This document shows, piece after piece, positions 11,761 to 25,228 of a stretch of DNA of 64,000 bases. Source of the stretch: Chaetorhynchus papuensis (Eukaryota; Chordata; Aves; Passeriformes; Rhipiduridae); contig VWYX01000772.1 in the NCBI GenBank assembly GCA_013396525.1, positions 342,306-406,305 on the forward strand, given 5' to 3'. Positions within the stretch are counted from its first letter, which is position 1. Every line of letters starts with the position of its first letter. Below the pieces are notes generated by a model, which was not told the DNA's origin, searched no databases, and saw only the letters and a list, made by a program, of their open reading frames with translations. The translations under genes were made by a program, and so were the position numbers.

Positions 11761-14700
11761 TCAGGGCAGGGACACACAGGAGTGGGACCCTTGGTGATTT
11801 ACCCCGCCACCACAAATGCCTACCTACTCTTGGCACTTTGTCACACATGGGAGCTGGAGAAACATCGGCCACCCTGCAGCCTCACCACTCTGGAGTATTC
11901 AGCATCAAAACCAGAGTTAGTTGTTCCACGAGCAGCCAGCTTGCCAAATCATAAATGTTTTAAAGAGGAAAGGAGATAAGTGATAGCAATTGTGGTAGGT
12001 GTCACAGGAAGGTGATACAGCATGGAGATGTAGTTTATTTTCTGGCCCGTCACAAATGCACGGTGGTGGTGTGCTCTGGAACACCTTCCCACACCGTCTG
12101 CCCAAAGCAGTCCACCAATTTAGAGAATGTAAGCATTCCAATCTTAGAGCCTGATCATACTGGCAGTAAAATCCAGTTTCTTTATATGAGATCTTGTCTA
12201 TCTGCGAAAAGTAGACGAGGTTGAGGTGGTGGATAACTGGCTTCTGCAGAGAAGAAATTAACAATTACTATAAATGTTTGTACAATTTACATGAAATCTC
12301 AAGACTAACAGTTGCTGTCCAGCACAAGGGCTTTCTCCTAGTTGGCTTTTACCTCAAGGGCTTTCATTATCAACAGCCTAATGACTTAAAACGACTGTGT
12401 TTTCTTAGTTTGTGCAAGATCAAGGGGTCAGAGAGCATACACCATCCTCCAGAGGGAATAAACAATTGGTGTGTCAAGAAACACCCTTCTTTGGGTAGTT
12501 GAAGTTAGCTCAGTTGAAAGGTATGCCGAAGATTTGGCAGGAAAGTTGAATGATACGATGTGGAGGAATACTGGAGGTTTGTTTGTTAAAGTAGGCTGTA
12601 GAGAATTCCCAGCTCACCACTACAGGCAATTTGCCCCTGAGGTATGCTGTAGAAAATTCCTAGCATAAACAGTATCTGGCATGATGAGCAATCTGGGCAT
12701 AATTAGTAAAAGGGAAGCACAGCATTATCAAAAATCTATCAGTCAGCACTGAGAGTCTTTCCCCCTCCCCCCCCCATTCTGTAGATGATGATCAAGATGA
12801 AGCTTGCTGGAACTTTGAAAGTCAGGATTAAGTCTTTAAATTTTTATTTTGTTTCAGGTGAAAATTTGCAGTCATCCCAAAAAAGTAGTAGAAGCATGTG
12901 TATCTACAGAATAAAAGTAGATTGGCCAAGAGATGCACACCACATCAGCTATTACATGTGTGGCTTTTGTGGCTTTCAGGATACAAAGTGAAAGTTAAGA
13001 AAGCTCATTTAATGTAGACTAATAGAAAAAGTATTCTAGATTTTATTTTTTCCCAGCATTTTGTACTATATTGAAATGCATTTAGTACAGTAGTGTGGAC
13101 ATAACAGATATTTATTTGATCGAATATTCATTCATTTGACATCAGGTCTCAAAGGATGACACTTTGGTTTTGTGAGGTTATGTATTCCTTGGGTATGTTT
13201 GTTGTGTTGTCATCCACAGAAAGAGGGCTGCTCTGGAAGGTACAGTACAGTTTGCAGGAGAGGGAGAAATGCCAATTTTAATAGCCATTGTTACAAATCT
13301 ACATATAATCATCTCTGTGACTTTTCGTATCCTCATAATTTGACTTCAGTGTAATTTTAACTGATGTACTCTTCATGAATGGTTTTTCTCGGTCAGTTTA
13401 TTGTGTGCTCAAATTGTGGAAGTGCAGCTGGCATTGCAGAGCCTTCCTAAGGAAGTCCTGGGCACTCGGGGTGAGGCCTACATTTTTTTCCCCATCAGTT
13501 GCCTTTGTTGTTTGTGTTTTATTGCATTTGTGTTCTTTGGGGTTTTTTTTTTAGAAGCCCTGTTTGCAAAGGTGGTAGATTGGTAGATGTTTTTTTAAGA
13601 AGCCCTGTGTCTTTTTGGGTCTGTCTCCCTTGCTGTTCTGTCAGAGCCCAGGTGTGAAGTGTCTGCTAGCACACAGAAGGGAACAGCTACCTTGGGCTGC
13701 GCAGACATCTGAAAATATTTTTCGAGGTTTAGGAACTCACGGTTGAGTCTCCTCCCTTTGCCATGAAGTTCTTAGATAGCAAACAATGCAATGCCTGGGA
13801 CCAGACTGGGTGAAAAGCATTTTGATCTCCTGGTCCCAATCATTTTAAGGGTGTACAGATGGTAAAATAAGGCCAGCATACATTTTTCATGATTAAGAGC
13901 AGCTCAACTGAAAATACTGCTTAATGTTTACAGTTGTTTACTTCATCCTCTTTATCCCAAAGTCATTGTTTCCTGACAGTAAATTCATGTCCACCTAGCA
14001 GTGCATCTCTCTGTCCTAAGTGTATTCCCATTCTGGGTTGTGTTAAAGCCCCTGTTGGAGCCCTACTACAGCTCCCTACTACAGTGCTATAGATAGATTA
14101 ACACAAGCTGCAGAAACAAGAAATTAACAAAAACGTTTGTTTTTTTAAAAAAAAAGTGGATGGGATAAAATTTCTATTGTGTTTTATTAGTAATTAGCGT
14201 CATAGTAGCAACTAGTGCTCCTTGTAAGGTAGCTCTTGTACAAACATCCAGTGTGTCTTTTCCCCAAGATAATTAACAGTTTTAGCAGAGAGTTCTAGGA
14301 AAGCAGATTAGGCAGAAATTTTGGGCCAAGAAGGGATGTAGTGACTTACAGAAGGGAGCACAGGAAACCTGCAGTAGCTGCAGCTCATCCTGTCGTGCCT
14401 TCACCATAAATGGGATTATTCTTACATTGCGATGCTGTGGATTCTTTGGGGTTTATGAAGGAAAAATAATCCCCTAAAGAACAATGTCCCTACTATGTTT
14501 CATTTGTGTTCTCAAGAATTTACAAGAACAGCGGAGGTAAATTTTTTGAGAAATAAAGTCAATGTGGCACTGGACAGGAACCAGCCATTAGGAAACCACC
14601 TCCTGGTCACTTTGTCAGCTGGTGTTTAGCCCATCTGTTGGTTTTGTGTTGCCACCTTACAAATTTTGGCATGGGAATATGGTGGAGGAAGGATGGGGAG

Positions 14701-15010
14701 GGGGCTGGGCAGAAGAGATGAAGGCAAGAGCCAGAACACTGCTGTGCTTCAGTTGTTCTTGTTTGAAGGATGACTTTTTGGAGGCTGCTGTAGCTCAGCA
14801 ATAATCCTGAGACTGCTGTAATGCAGCCTGCCACGAGGCCTGGAACTTGGGATGCTTAGAGGACTTTTCAGGATATCTTTCCTTCTCTGAATCCTTACGT
14901 GCTTCAATAGTATCTGGAGGAGAATCTTACCAACTTTTTTTACCACAGGAGTTAGCTGTTTAGCTAGGATTCTTTATAACATTGAATATTGCCGTATCTA
15001 AATCCATAGA
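11761..15010. other. Non-coding upstream flank, no gene seen
   Basis: This is AT-rich sequence beyond the promoter with only short random open frames. It contains a C-rich run at 12761-12775 and an imperfect repeat in which a segment around 12594-12615 recurs near 12641-12663 (the TGTAGARAATTCC core). Near 13075-13140 there is a faint resemblance to an old LINE/SINE 3' end that I could not support. It could harbour exons of a non-coding transcript, which I cannot recognise by eye. Confidence 0.6.
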
Positions 15011-15016
15011 AAAATA

Positions 15017-15092
15017 CTTAGCATGCACTAAAGCACTACAGATATTAATTAATCTTCATCATAATCCTAAGGAGTACACAGTAAGTCCTACT
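15017..15092 (-). mobile_element. MIR-like SINE relic (minus)
   Basis: Read on the plus strand, the order of short matches follows the reverse complement of the MIR 3' half: an AAGCACT...ACA segment, then ATTAATTAATCTTCATCATAA (compare ATTTAATCCTCACAACAA), then CCTAAGGAG and TACT-type bases. It is heavily diverged and only a fragment. MIR-type SINEs predate the bird-mammal split, so low similarity is expected. Confidence 0.45.
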
Positions 15093-18000
15093 GTTTGGTA
15101 TACATTGTATTTGACAGTTGTGTTTTACACACTGAAAGACTAAATGGTCAGTTGGGTACTGGTGTTTAATGGGCAGATTAGCATTAAGTACTTAAAAACA
15201 TAACAGATAAATACATGTTTTTGAAGCAAAAAGTCATGTGGAGATGTTTGTGTTACGGTGTTCCCATGGAGTTCTTGTGTTCTGTTGTGTAAATTCTTTC
15301 CTCGTGTGTGGATTATTGATGCAGGAAAAAACCACAGTGGCCCCTTTGGAGTTACTGTAGTCATTCATATGAATCCAGTGTCTGTGCATTTCAAATGAGT
15401 ATCAGTGCTTTAAAATACCCATACATTATTTTTTTGTTGAAAGTAGCTTGTACTCACCAGCTTTTAATCGCTATAGTTTTCATTTTACTTGGAAAGATTT
15501 AGGAAAACCAAGAAAAATTAGAGAAAATTCAGTGGATTTGGTCTTGGCTACTAGACAATAGTAATTCATATTTTATAAGAGTATTTCCCTCAATAAATAA
15601 GCATTATTTTATCTGTAACCAGAGGATTTTCTTCCCTTGAAATTTTAATTGTAAATTTCTCCTTGATATATAGATATGTGCAGTTATAGTTGCTTTAACG
15701 AATTTAATTTTTAGTGCAGTGTCTTGAATATTTGACTGCAGTAGAGTAAAATGTAAATACTGGCAGACTTTTACCTGTACCAAAGTGTGAGAACAATAGG
15801 TCTATAAGCAACTTCACAATTTCCATAAAATTATTTTGTGGTGTACACTGAGCAGTATAGTGTGTAAATCATAAGTTAGGGAGAACGTGGCTCTACAGAC
15901 ACAGCCCTGGCAGACCAGCATTTCTGGAAAACTTTCATTAGGAAATCTGCCCCTTTTCTGCACACAAGGTGTAGTCAAATAGTGTTGTCATTCTCAGTGT
16001 GTGTGATAATCTCCTATGAAAGCTGCTATAGTGAATAATGTTGAAGGCCTAGTAAAAATTACATTTCCCTGTTACAAATAGAGATATTCCACTCCTAAAC
16101 CATCTCAGATTGAATTATCTGTAAGTCTACACACAAGCATGTATCTTAGTGCTCTCTGTAGGCTGCTTAGATTGGAAACCTTTGGCTCCAGAAAAGCTCT
16201 GGCTCCAAAAGACCAAAGTTGGAGTGCAAGAAGAAAGTGAATAGTCTGGTAGTAATCGAGCTGATATCCTCATTCATGCCAGCCAAGGGAAGGCAAGATA
16301 ATTGTAAAGTCAAATTCGCTTGACCAAGCTGAGGTCAGAAAGAAACATACACATGAGGCAGACATTATTCATCAGCTGATGGATGTTTTTATAGAAAAGT
16401 AATAATTAAAAAGTACATGACTAAATTGGCCCATCCCGAGTGTGTTATTAAGTAAAAGGATCCTGGACAGCTCCTTACTGCCTCAGTCTGACTAACCTAT
16501 TCACTTCCCTGGGATTAGGTGAGTAAAACGTTTCCTTCATAGCTTTTAGGGCTGGTGACAATTGGCACAAATAGCTTTATCTGGCTTATCAGCATTTTGA
16601 CACTTCAGTCCCCATCAGGCTCTTCAAATTCTGACATCCCATTGAAGAAAGAACCTACCAGCATTTAAAGAAAATCTTACAAATTTCCTGAGAGCCATCA
16701 CACCTCCTAGTGATGAGTCAGAGTGCTTTACATTTGCCTGCCTGGAAAGCCCGGGACACTTCTGAATGCACCCTAATTATAGGGTAAGGCCTGTACATAT
16801 TTCCCATTATCATGTCTGCACTGGATAAAGACCAGCTTGACTGATGCTGTTTTGCAATAAAGAAAAGAAATACATTTTTTAGTTTATGAAGATCAGGATT
16901 ACCAAGGACTCCTGTGGAGCTGCTTTGTGGCATCTTGCTTTTTGACTAGGAACAAAAAATTAGCTGCATTTATCCGCTCCCTTCATATCCAGGAGCCCTA
17001 ACTTCATGCAAAGGGACAGGAAACTCAAGTCAGGGCCCTATCATGGTAAATCACCTCTGCAGGGCTGATCTTCCACAGCCCTGACTCTACCCTGCTGGGC
17101 AGTCTCTACAATAGAAGAAGGTGTTGCAACTCCCAGCAATTTCTTTTGTGCCCTGGTCAGTGGGACTTGTGTCCAGTGTTTCCAGTTGCAGTGGGAGAAC
17201 AGATCTCCACCCACAGTGATGGTGAGGGCAGAGAGGGGAGGACAGCCCCAGCTAAAGACCTTCCACATATTTGATCTGTTACCTCCTGTGCTGGAGCAGT
17301 CGCATCCAAGTGGAGAGCCTGAGTGGTGAGGTCTTAAATAGTTGCACCTAAAGCCAGGTAAGATGAAAAGTCAGGCCCTGGAAATACTGGCAAAACTCGA
17401 GAGCAAGAAAGGGTTGGATCCTCAGGGCAAGTGGAGGCCTTCTGTTTGTCATTCAGCATGTTGAAATGTTTCTCTGAAGTATTTGAGTGGTGAGGTGGTG
17501 CAAACTTAGAAATGAGCTGCTTTAATGTTGCAGTCATTTTTATCACCCCCATCTGTGTGATGTCAAGATGTGACTATCTTCAAGTAGCTCATTCATTATC
17601 ACCAGCCAGAAATCTTTGCACAGGAAAGAAGTTATGGTTAGCAGGTGTGAGACTAGTCTGATTTTAGTCTTGTCCCAGGGTTTCAAGAACAAACTCTTTT
17701 TGAACTTTTGTTTCCTTTTGTAATGAGAATTTCTGTTTTACAGTTTGGGGCAGCATCCTCTTTCTGAGAGAGAGCTGAACCAGGCTCTCTCTGGAGTCCC
17801 TCATTACTGCTCAGCTGGCTGGGTAGCAGCTGATGGATGAATGTCCTTCCTGGCCAGCCACTGTGCTGTTTCTCCTGCACTCCCAGCAGAGAATGAGAGA
17901 CCAAGGATGTTCTCTGTGCCCCTGAGGAGCACAGCTGCACTGCTGAATGAAGTTATTTTTGAGTTTTTTTAGTCTTAAATACCCATTGTGTTATTTCCCT

Positions 18001-20691
18001 ACCTTGATTCACATGTATGTCAACAGAACAGACTGACTGTTTTGTGTTTTCCAGTGCAGTAATCCCAACTGCTACTGGAGCCCTCCTTCACAATGCAGTG
18101 TGGCACTGCAGTTTGTGCTTTTACTTACAATGTTTAATAAATATGTAAATTAACCTACTCCATCTCTTCAGGTAGGAGATTTGTATGACTGCACTTGTGT
18201 ATCGCACAATATGCTATCCATGAAGATGGCACAGTGGGGCAGGAGCTTGAGGTGGAAGTTTAAAATATAATTAGCACAATGAAAGTGTCAGTTGAAGCCT
18301 AAGTTTAAAGTGTTTTAATGTCTCCAACTGGAGTTGAGCTGCAGTGATGCTCCTGTGCTCTGTGCAGCACTGGTGAGAAGGTGTAGGAAATGCAAGCTTA
18401 ATTCATGCCAGCTCTGCTCGGATCAGACTAACTACAGTATTGCCTGTTCATACTGGAATTTCTAACACTTACCGTTAACTACCATTTACTGTGTTTTCAG
18501 TAATATTTAATGTGAATATTAACGTAGTGTGGTTTTAAGAGTGCTTTTTGGTTAAATAAAAATAGAGAGGACTGCTGTGACAGAACAAATAAGAACGTGG
18601 TGCTAACTTCAAAACAGCAGAAAAAAATATGCCAGTGAAGCTGCTTCCACTCATCTAACATCAAAAGATGACTTTACTTTGTACTGTATCCATGATCTTG
18701 AAAGCCACGAAAAAAATCTCTCAGGGGTATTCTTATTCCTAAGTTACCTTACGTTGTTTTAATTAATTAGCTAAATGGAGATCATTATTCCTGAGGTCTG
18801 CTTATTTTTGTCTCTCTTTCAGCTACGTGTGAGAATGAACTTCTGGCCTTTGCTGTCAGGCTGATCATGATTTTAAATAGTAATGTTCTTGCTAGTAGAC
18901 TGTATTAATCCTACTGGTGGAAATTTTAAGAGAGAACATCTTGGTCAATCAAATTAATCGAATTTAGTGTTGATCTGGAACACAGGTTAAAGGTAAGTGT
19001 TTAAATGCCAACATATAAACAGATGGCCTGGTTTTTTTGAAAAAAGCTAGTCACTCTCATCAATGTTTTACAGATGCTATCTCCTAATATCCAGTATGTA
19101 GTTATCTGATGTATTGGTGTGGTACTTTACTGTCTCAGCATCAAATCAAGGATAAAGGAGATATAGAACCAAAATGATTCAATTAATCAGACGTATCAGC
19201 ATATCCATTTAATAATTTTGCAATGTTCATTTTATGTCTCCAGAAAACAAAGATTTTTTTCTATTTACTTGTCTTTTTCAATCTTCACATTGAAGTATTA
19301 TGGTGCTAATATAGCTGTGGCTAAAACACTTGTTTGATATCTCCTTCAGTGAAAAAATCCTGAAACAAACAAAACTCTTTTTAATTATGCATTATTTTTC
19401 ATTGGTTTCTTGTACCAAGGAAGCAGTCAAGTCAGTCTTTGCATTCACAAATTTATCTTTCACAGAATTCCACCCAACAAGTAAACATGTGCATGGAAAA
19501 AGAGTTAAAAGCTCAATGCAACTTATTTTCTTTGCATCACTTCTTAGCAGTAACTATGCTGTTGATGGGGTCATTGTGAACTATCGAAAAGCACATACAA
19601 GTCCATACAAGTAAAGTCCAGCAGAACAGGAAGTGCTTCTGTGCCAGTCTCAGGGCTAACACGTGATGTTCTCTGATTCTGCCCCCTTTAAAAAAAAAAT
19701 GAGAAATGAGTGGGAGAACTCGCAGTGAATGTGGAGGGACTGTACTGTAAGGAGACCTGAGCATATTTACCACAATGGTCAACCTTCTTTGGTGGGCAGT
19801 AACCATGCAGCAGTCATTGGTCTTACTATCTTTCAAAGAAATGGACAGATTTCTGGGAAAAGGCACTCCCTAGAAATGTACAAAATGCCTACTTCTGATC
19901 TGGGGTGGTGCCTGTCCACCTTTGCTACAGAATGCTTCAGCACCTGGCAAAGGAGCTGAGAGATTGCCAAGATCATATCTGAAGAAGCAAAGTTGTATTT
20001 TGTTCAGAACTCTGCTCAAGTTAGAAACATGTCTTCATACAACAGAACTTCCAACTAAAAAATAAATAGCTCTTTTCTGCCAAGCATTAGAAAGGGGAGA
20101 TTTCTCTTCTGTTTTCAGGTGTACCTGTTCACTAATAGTTACCCTGCTGCTTGGAATCTAAGAGGTTTGCTTCCCTCTGTAGGCTGGCCCTTCACAGAAT
20201 TTGGGTCAGTTTCAGAATATCATTATTCAATTGAAAAGCTTTGTTTTCCAGTCACTACCTGGAACAGCTTATTTTCAGACAATGTTCTCTCCTGCCATCT
20301 ACTTTACATTATGAACAGTGTTTTCTCCAAAACTCAAGGGTAAGTCTCATGACAGTAGAAGACATAAGACTTCTGAGCCCCTGCAGGAACAGAGAGGAAT
20401 GATCACAACATTCAAAGCCTTCAGGGTAAAGTATAACATGTTATTTTAGCTCTGCTATCCCCACAATGTACTCAGCTTAAAGCATCAACGAAGAAAAGAG
20501 GGAAGCAGAAAAGGTCAGAATGGAGAGTGAGAAGAGGAAATAAGTCAGGTAAACCCTGTCTGGGGAAAGGAAAGAGCAAATTTAGAATTGTGGCCTGTTG
20601 TAATATTGGTTATTAATTTGTGAGAGAAGATCATGTACTGTGGGAAAGGGCAGCAGAGACTGACGGATGAGATAGATAGCATTGCTACACT
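15093..20691. other. Non-coding DNA, no gene seen
   Basis: AT-rich intergenic sequence. I see no splice-bounded coding exon, RNA gene or complete transposon. All open frames are short and show no family resemblance. A short A-run occurs near 19690. Confidence 0.55.
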
Positions 20692-20785
20692 CTGACCCCA
20701 GAGTCACAGAACCGTTCTGTGTCTGAGCTTCCTTATCTGTAAAATGAGAATTGTTCCTATTTACGTTTCAGGGTCCTTGGAACCA
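20692..20785 (+). mobile_element. MIR-like SINE relic (plus)
   Basis: The segment CTTCCTTATCTGTAAAATGA followed by a T-rich stretch and CAGGGT matches the MIR core and following region (CAGTTTCCTCATCTGTAAAATGGG, then the ...CATAGGGTT block) in order. The preceding CTGACCCCAGAGTCACAGAACC also fits the core region. It is diverged and truncated at both ends. Confidence 0.6.
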
Positions 20786-23700
20786 TTAATCATACAGTTG
20801 GAAATACAGAATAACCTGTGTCTTCTGGGCTGTCTTTTCCATGGCTATATAATCTAGCCAGAGTAATTAAAAAAACAGGTATTGTCAATTCAGAGTTTGT
20901 TGGAAAATAATCAGTTTTAAAAACTAGAAGAAAGGGTTGTTGTGAAACGTGTCTAATTTTAAAACAGGGGAGCACTGCTAATGCCCTCCCTCCCCATTTC
21001 CATGAAGCACAGTCAAGCCTCGGACTTGACTCCTAAGGCTCCTTGTGGGACTGTTCTCTGGAAATAAAATTGACATTTTCTTTTGAAGGAAAGAGTTCAT
21101 TTCTTTGCAAGAGCTGAAAATGAGATGCCAACCTTGCCTCTTCCCTCTGTACCATATACTTTTCCTGCCACCAAAAGAGAGGACTGTAGGACTGTTCAAT
21201 AGTTGCTGCCATAGGGAAGGTCAAACTATGGCATTTTTTTTCTGGAAAAGGTGCAATAGAGAAATTGAGAGATCTCAGCTCTGCAGGGGTAGATAATGCA
21301 AATAGAGCTGTAGCCCTTGTGCTCCTCTCTCAATGTCTGCCTTTCTACATTTATGCAGGATGGGATTTGCGCCAGTGACGTGGTTGTGAGAGTGTGTGGG
21401 CATGGGCAGTTATGGAGAGGATTGCTTTTACATCATGTTCAGCACTATTCACCACAATGCTCTTAATAGCAAGGAGAGTACAAGAGCTGATGAGATGGCC
21501 TGGCCCTCATTAAACCAGTGTCACGAAGGGATTAAAATCATTCAGTTGCATTTTTAGGTTTTAAATTGACATTAAACTCACAATAAATTGCTAAATAAAA
21601 CCAAAGACTTTTTCATCCTCAGATCAGGTTAATTGTAATCTTTACAATTATTCCCATTTTTATAACATTTCCAAACCTGTTATAGTGTCAGTGACTACAT
21701 ACATTTACTGATTATTAGTTACTCGTTAGCTGTCGCAGAGCTCCCTAACTTCTCTCACCATGATCTCTTTCCCAAGGCAATCCTGGAGCATGAGCCTTCT
21801 TTTACTGGAGATTATTTTCCAGCTTCATTCATTTATCTATTCTGAACAGCTTCTCATTCTTGTAGTTTCAGTATGCAACATTCTTTCTTTTTGCCCTCTC
21901 TGCTCCATCTTGGAGAATATCAATGACATCCAGAGCCTCTGATCACTGCCATCTCTTATGTCACCTGAAATATATCGATTTTTCTTCCTTTTGTAGGTTC
22001 CATTGCTTGCATCATTCCTTTGTGCTCCCACAATTGATATTCTCCACAGGAGTGTTCTTCAAACTGTTTGTTACAGCCCCCAACAAGCTTCCAGTGGATC
22101 ACAGGAGCTGTGAATTTTTAGACTCTTGAAGAAGCAATGAACTACTTTGACTTCCTGGCAGTCTACATCTGCAGCTGTTATATAAAGCTAGTTTTCACTT
22201 CCTTGCCTTGGAAGTGCTGAGCAGATGCTGTTTCCTCAGAGAAGTGGAAGGACTGAGTGGATAACATCTCCTCTGAGATCTCCTCTTTTTCCTCACATAA
22301 TTTTTGTGAAGATGAATGAATGTTCTTGCAAATAATTTGAGATGATATCCTCCAGAGGGTCTAGTTGTTAAGTAGTGTCAGTCTTTACTCCCCCAAAAGC
22401 TAGTTTTTAATCTCCATGTTCTCATCCATTCTCTATTTATTTCTTTTTCACCTCTCTGATTTTTTTCATCTTTCTTTCTTTCTCTTTGTTTGCCTTCATG
22501 CTCTTAAGTTCTCATGTGTCAGGTTGGCCACCCACCTCACTGCCTCATTTGACCTTTCATTCCAGATCAGCTCTTCCCAGTTAAGTGCCTGCTTGTCCAG
22601 CCTTGTCACCTCTCACTATAATAAACCAGCTGCTCCCTGTTAGCTCTTCTGTCATCTGGTTTTAGGACTGGTTTCTTAAGGAAACAAAATATATGTGATT
22701 ATACTGTACAAATGCATTTTAAGTCTTTGGCAAAACTTGGAAGAGGAGTATAGGATTTAAAGTGTCTTTAAGTTTTATCAAAGAAGATGGCCACACAGAA
22801 AAAATATGAATTTATTTTGTATTCATCTGAAAAGAAAGAATGCAGTCTGATCTTATTTTTGCTAGACAGTAGAAAATCCCTGCAGAGAACTGAGGGACTC
22901 AAGGTATTAGTGTTACAGAGATTATATTCTTAGTCTGGGTTTCTCTCCTCTGTGGACTCTCCATAAGCAAAGTTTGATTTTGGGTTTTCCCACAGGTGCA
23001 GCCTTGAAATTATTTTTCTCCTGTGTGCATTCTTTGGTGTCCAGTAAAAAATGAACTCATGGTGTATCATTAACATTGAGTATCAAAATCAGTCAGTTAT
23101 AATGTGCAACTCTAATAGAAAGAAGACTTTCTGGGCTCAGATATTCACAGAATTGCTGGAACTTGTTTCTTAATCTATTGTGTTGTTTAGATAATAAATA
23201 TTCTGGATAAGGCATCATCTTTGATGTTTTTTGACTACTATATGGTACTGGAATAGTAAGCAATGGTTATAGTTAGAAAAATGGTTCCCATAGTTTTGAA
23301 ACATTTCTATATGTTACATATGTTTTAGGAAGATTAAAGAAAACACATTATTTCAGTTGCACTGCCTTTTGACAGTAGTAAGCTGAAGATTCCTTAACAC
23401 ATTCTTGGAATATTTCAGTCTTGGTACTATGAAATTCTTAATACAGGCATTTCCCAGGAATATAGAACTTACAAGTGTGAAACATGTTGTAAAAAATAAT
23501 GAGCAAAGATAAGTATTATACCAGTTGAAATCAAAGCAGAAAATACCTAAATCATTTGAAAAGACATGAATTACAAGAAATTAGCTGTGCAGTGTATAAT
23601 GAAGAGAAATGGCTGTGGTCTACAGTAGAATGGACTCATCTTGCAGTGAATGAGCCCAGGTCCTACAAAAATGGCAGGGAATCACTCCTGGCCAGGAATG

Positions 23701-24816
23701 TGTACTGGACAAGACCAGAAAACATGTTAAAAAAAAAAAAATCTGGGGTTTTGTAAAGATAATTTTTCTCAAATATTCCTGGAGGACTCTTGATACACCT
23801 TGTAAGTCACCCTATTTTGTTTGATGTATTTAGGAGCAGTGAGTACATGTGAGATATTTTCACACACAGACACACACACTAAACTAAACCCAAGGATATG
23901 GAAATAACGGAAATTGTACTTAGGTGGATTTAGTGACAGTTAAATATTAATCTGAGTAAAAATGGGAACATTTTTTGCATCATGTGCAGTCTGTTGTACA
24001 CTCTGTGTCCTGTGTGTAATTATTCATTTACACCTGTGTGGAATGTCGCAGTCTTATTTCATAACATTTTGCACTGGCTTACGTTATACCATGGCTGCAG
24101 TGCTTTGGTAAATAAATGACTTTTCTTATTTAGTTATTTGTTTTCCTCACATAGAGGATATTAAACATGTTTCAGACCTGATCTGGTTCCAAATATGAAT
24201 AGGTTTTCAGTAGCAACGTCATATATCTTAGTTGAAGGAGTGAAGAAAAGGAAGAAATGAAAATGTTTTAACTCCAGTGCACTGTTTTCGTGCTTCAGCA
24301 TACTTGTGTTCCCTAGGTGTCATGCAAGTGATAAATCAACACTTTGGACAGCAAGCATATTTCTATATAACCTTCTTCACAATAAGTGACTAGTTATTAA
24401 TTTTAACTGCTATCTGTTCTCTGACTTTGCAAAAGTTCTTGAACACCATAGAATTTCATGGACAAATTTGCAGGGAAAAAGGTCTGACTAGATCCTAAGA
24501 GGGGGACAACAGTGTGTTGTATTTTGAGTCAGTGTTAACAAAGTGGTTAATAAAAATCTTTTCAATTAAAACCAGTTTGTTTTCACAAACCTGTCCCTTG
24601 TCAGCCAACACCTTCAGTCATTAGTTTGCTCTTTGAAGATTCTTTCTCTAGGTAAAAAGCTGTATGAAGTATTCCATGAGGAAAATTAACCCAGAACATA
24701 TTCCTGTTTTATGGAGCTCCATGTAGTTTACTGTGAAAGCTGAATCCCTAGGACTTTTCATTTTAGCTAGGGAAAAAAGGTAATGATGATACCAGTTGAC
24801 TCAGCAGCTGATGATC
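20786..24816. other. Non-coding DNA, no gene seen
   Basis: Intergenic sequence. From about 21730 to 22640 the plus strand is noticeably pyrimidine-rich, with TTTC-type stretches near 22465-22490. An A13 run lies near 23729 and a CA-rich stretch near 23865-23880. No coding or RNA gene could be supported. Confidence 0.55.
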
Positions 24817-25228
24817 TGAGGGCTAGAGCTCCTGTCCTTTAAAGACAAGCTGAGAGATTTGGGGTCGTTCACCCTGGAGAAGAGAAGGCTCCAAGCAGAC
24901 CTTAGAGCACCTTCCAGTACCTAAAAGAGTCTACAAGAAAGCTGGAGTGTGACTTTTATAGGGGCATAAAGGGACAGGACTTGGGGTAACGACTTCACAC
25001 TGATAGGGGGTAGATTTAGGTTAGATATGAGGAAGAAATTTTCCTCTATGAGGGTGGTGAGGCACTGAAGCAGCTTTTCCAAAGGAGCTGTGGATGCCCC
25101 ATTCCTGCAAGTGTTCAAGGCCAGGTTGGAGGGGGCTCTGATCTGCTTGGTCTAGTGGACCCCTCAAGTGGGGTTGACCTAGGTGATCTTTAAGGTCCAT
25201 TCACACCCAAACCATTCTACAATTCTAG
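24817..25228 (+). mobile_element. CR1 LINE, 5'-truncated 3' end (plus)
   Basis: This is a clear CR1 retrotransposon tail. In order it shows CTGAGAGATTTGGGGTCGTTC, CCTGGAGAAGAGAAGGCTCC, AGATTTAGGTTAGATATGAG, the AGGCACTGAAGCAG block, AGGCCAGGTTGGAGGGGG, and the GGTGATCTTTAAGGTCC end. It includes the last coding remnant of the second ORF and the 3' UTR. CR1 is the dominant LINE of birds and other sauropsids, and its copies are usually cut short at the 5' end as here. It cannot move on its own. Confidence 0.95.

Noticed and set aside
10452..11954. Long open frames on both strands across the CpG island
   Set aside because: They run through the undetermined bases of the gap, and GC-rich sequence naturally lacks stop codons. 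The translations are Pro/Arg/Gly/Ala-rich without any domain.
13075..13140. Possible LINE-2 or MIR 3' end (ATTTATTTGATCG...ATTCATTCATTTG)
   Set aside because: The match depends mainly on ATT-rich words that occur by chance in this composition; not enough ordered similarity.
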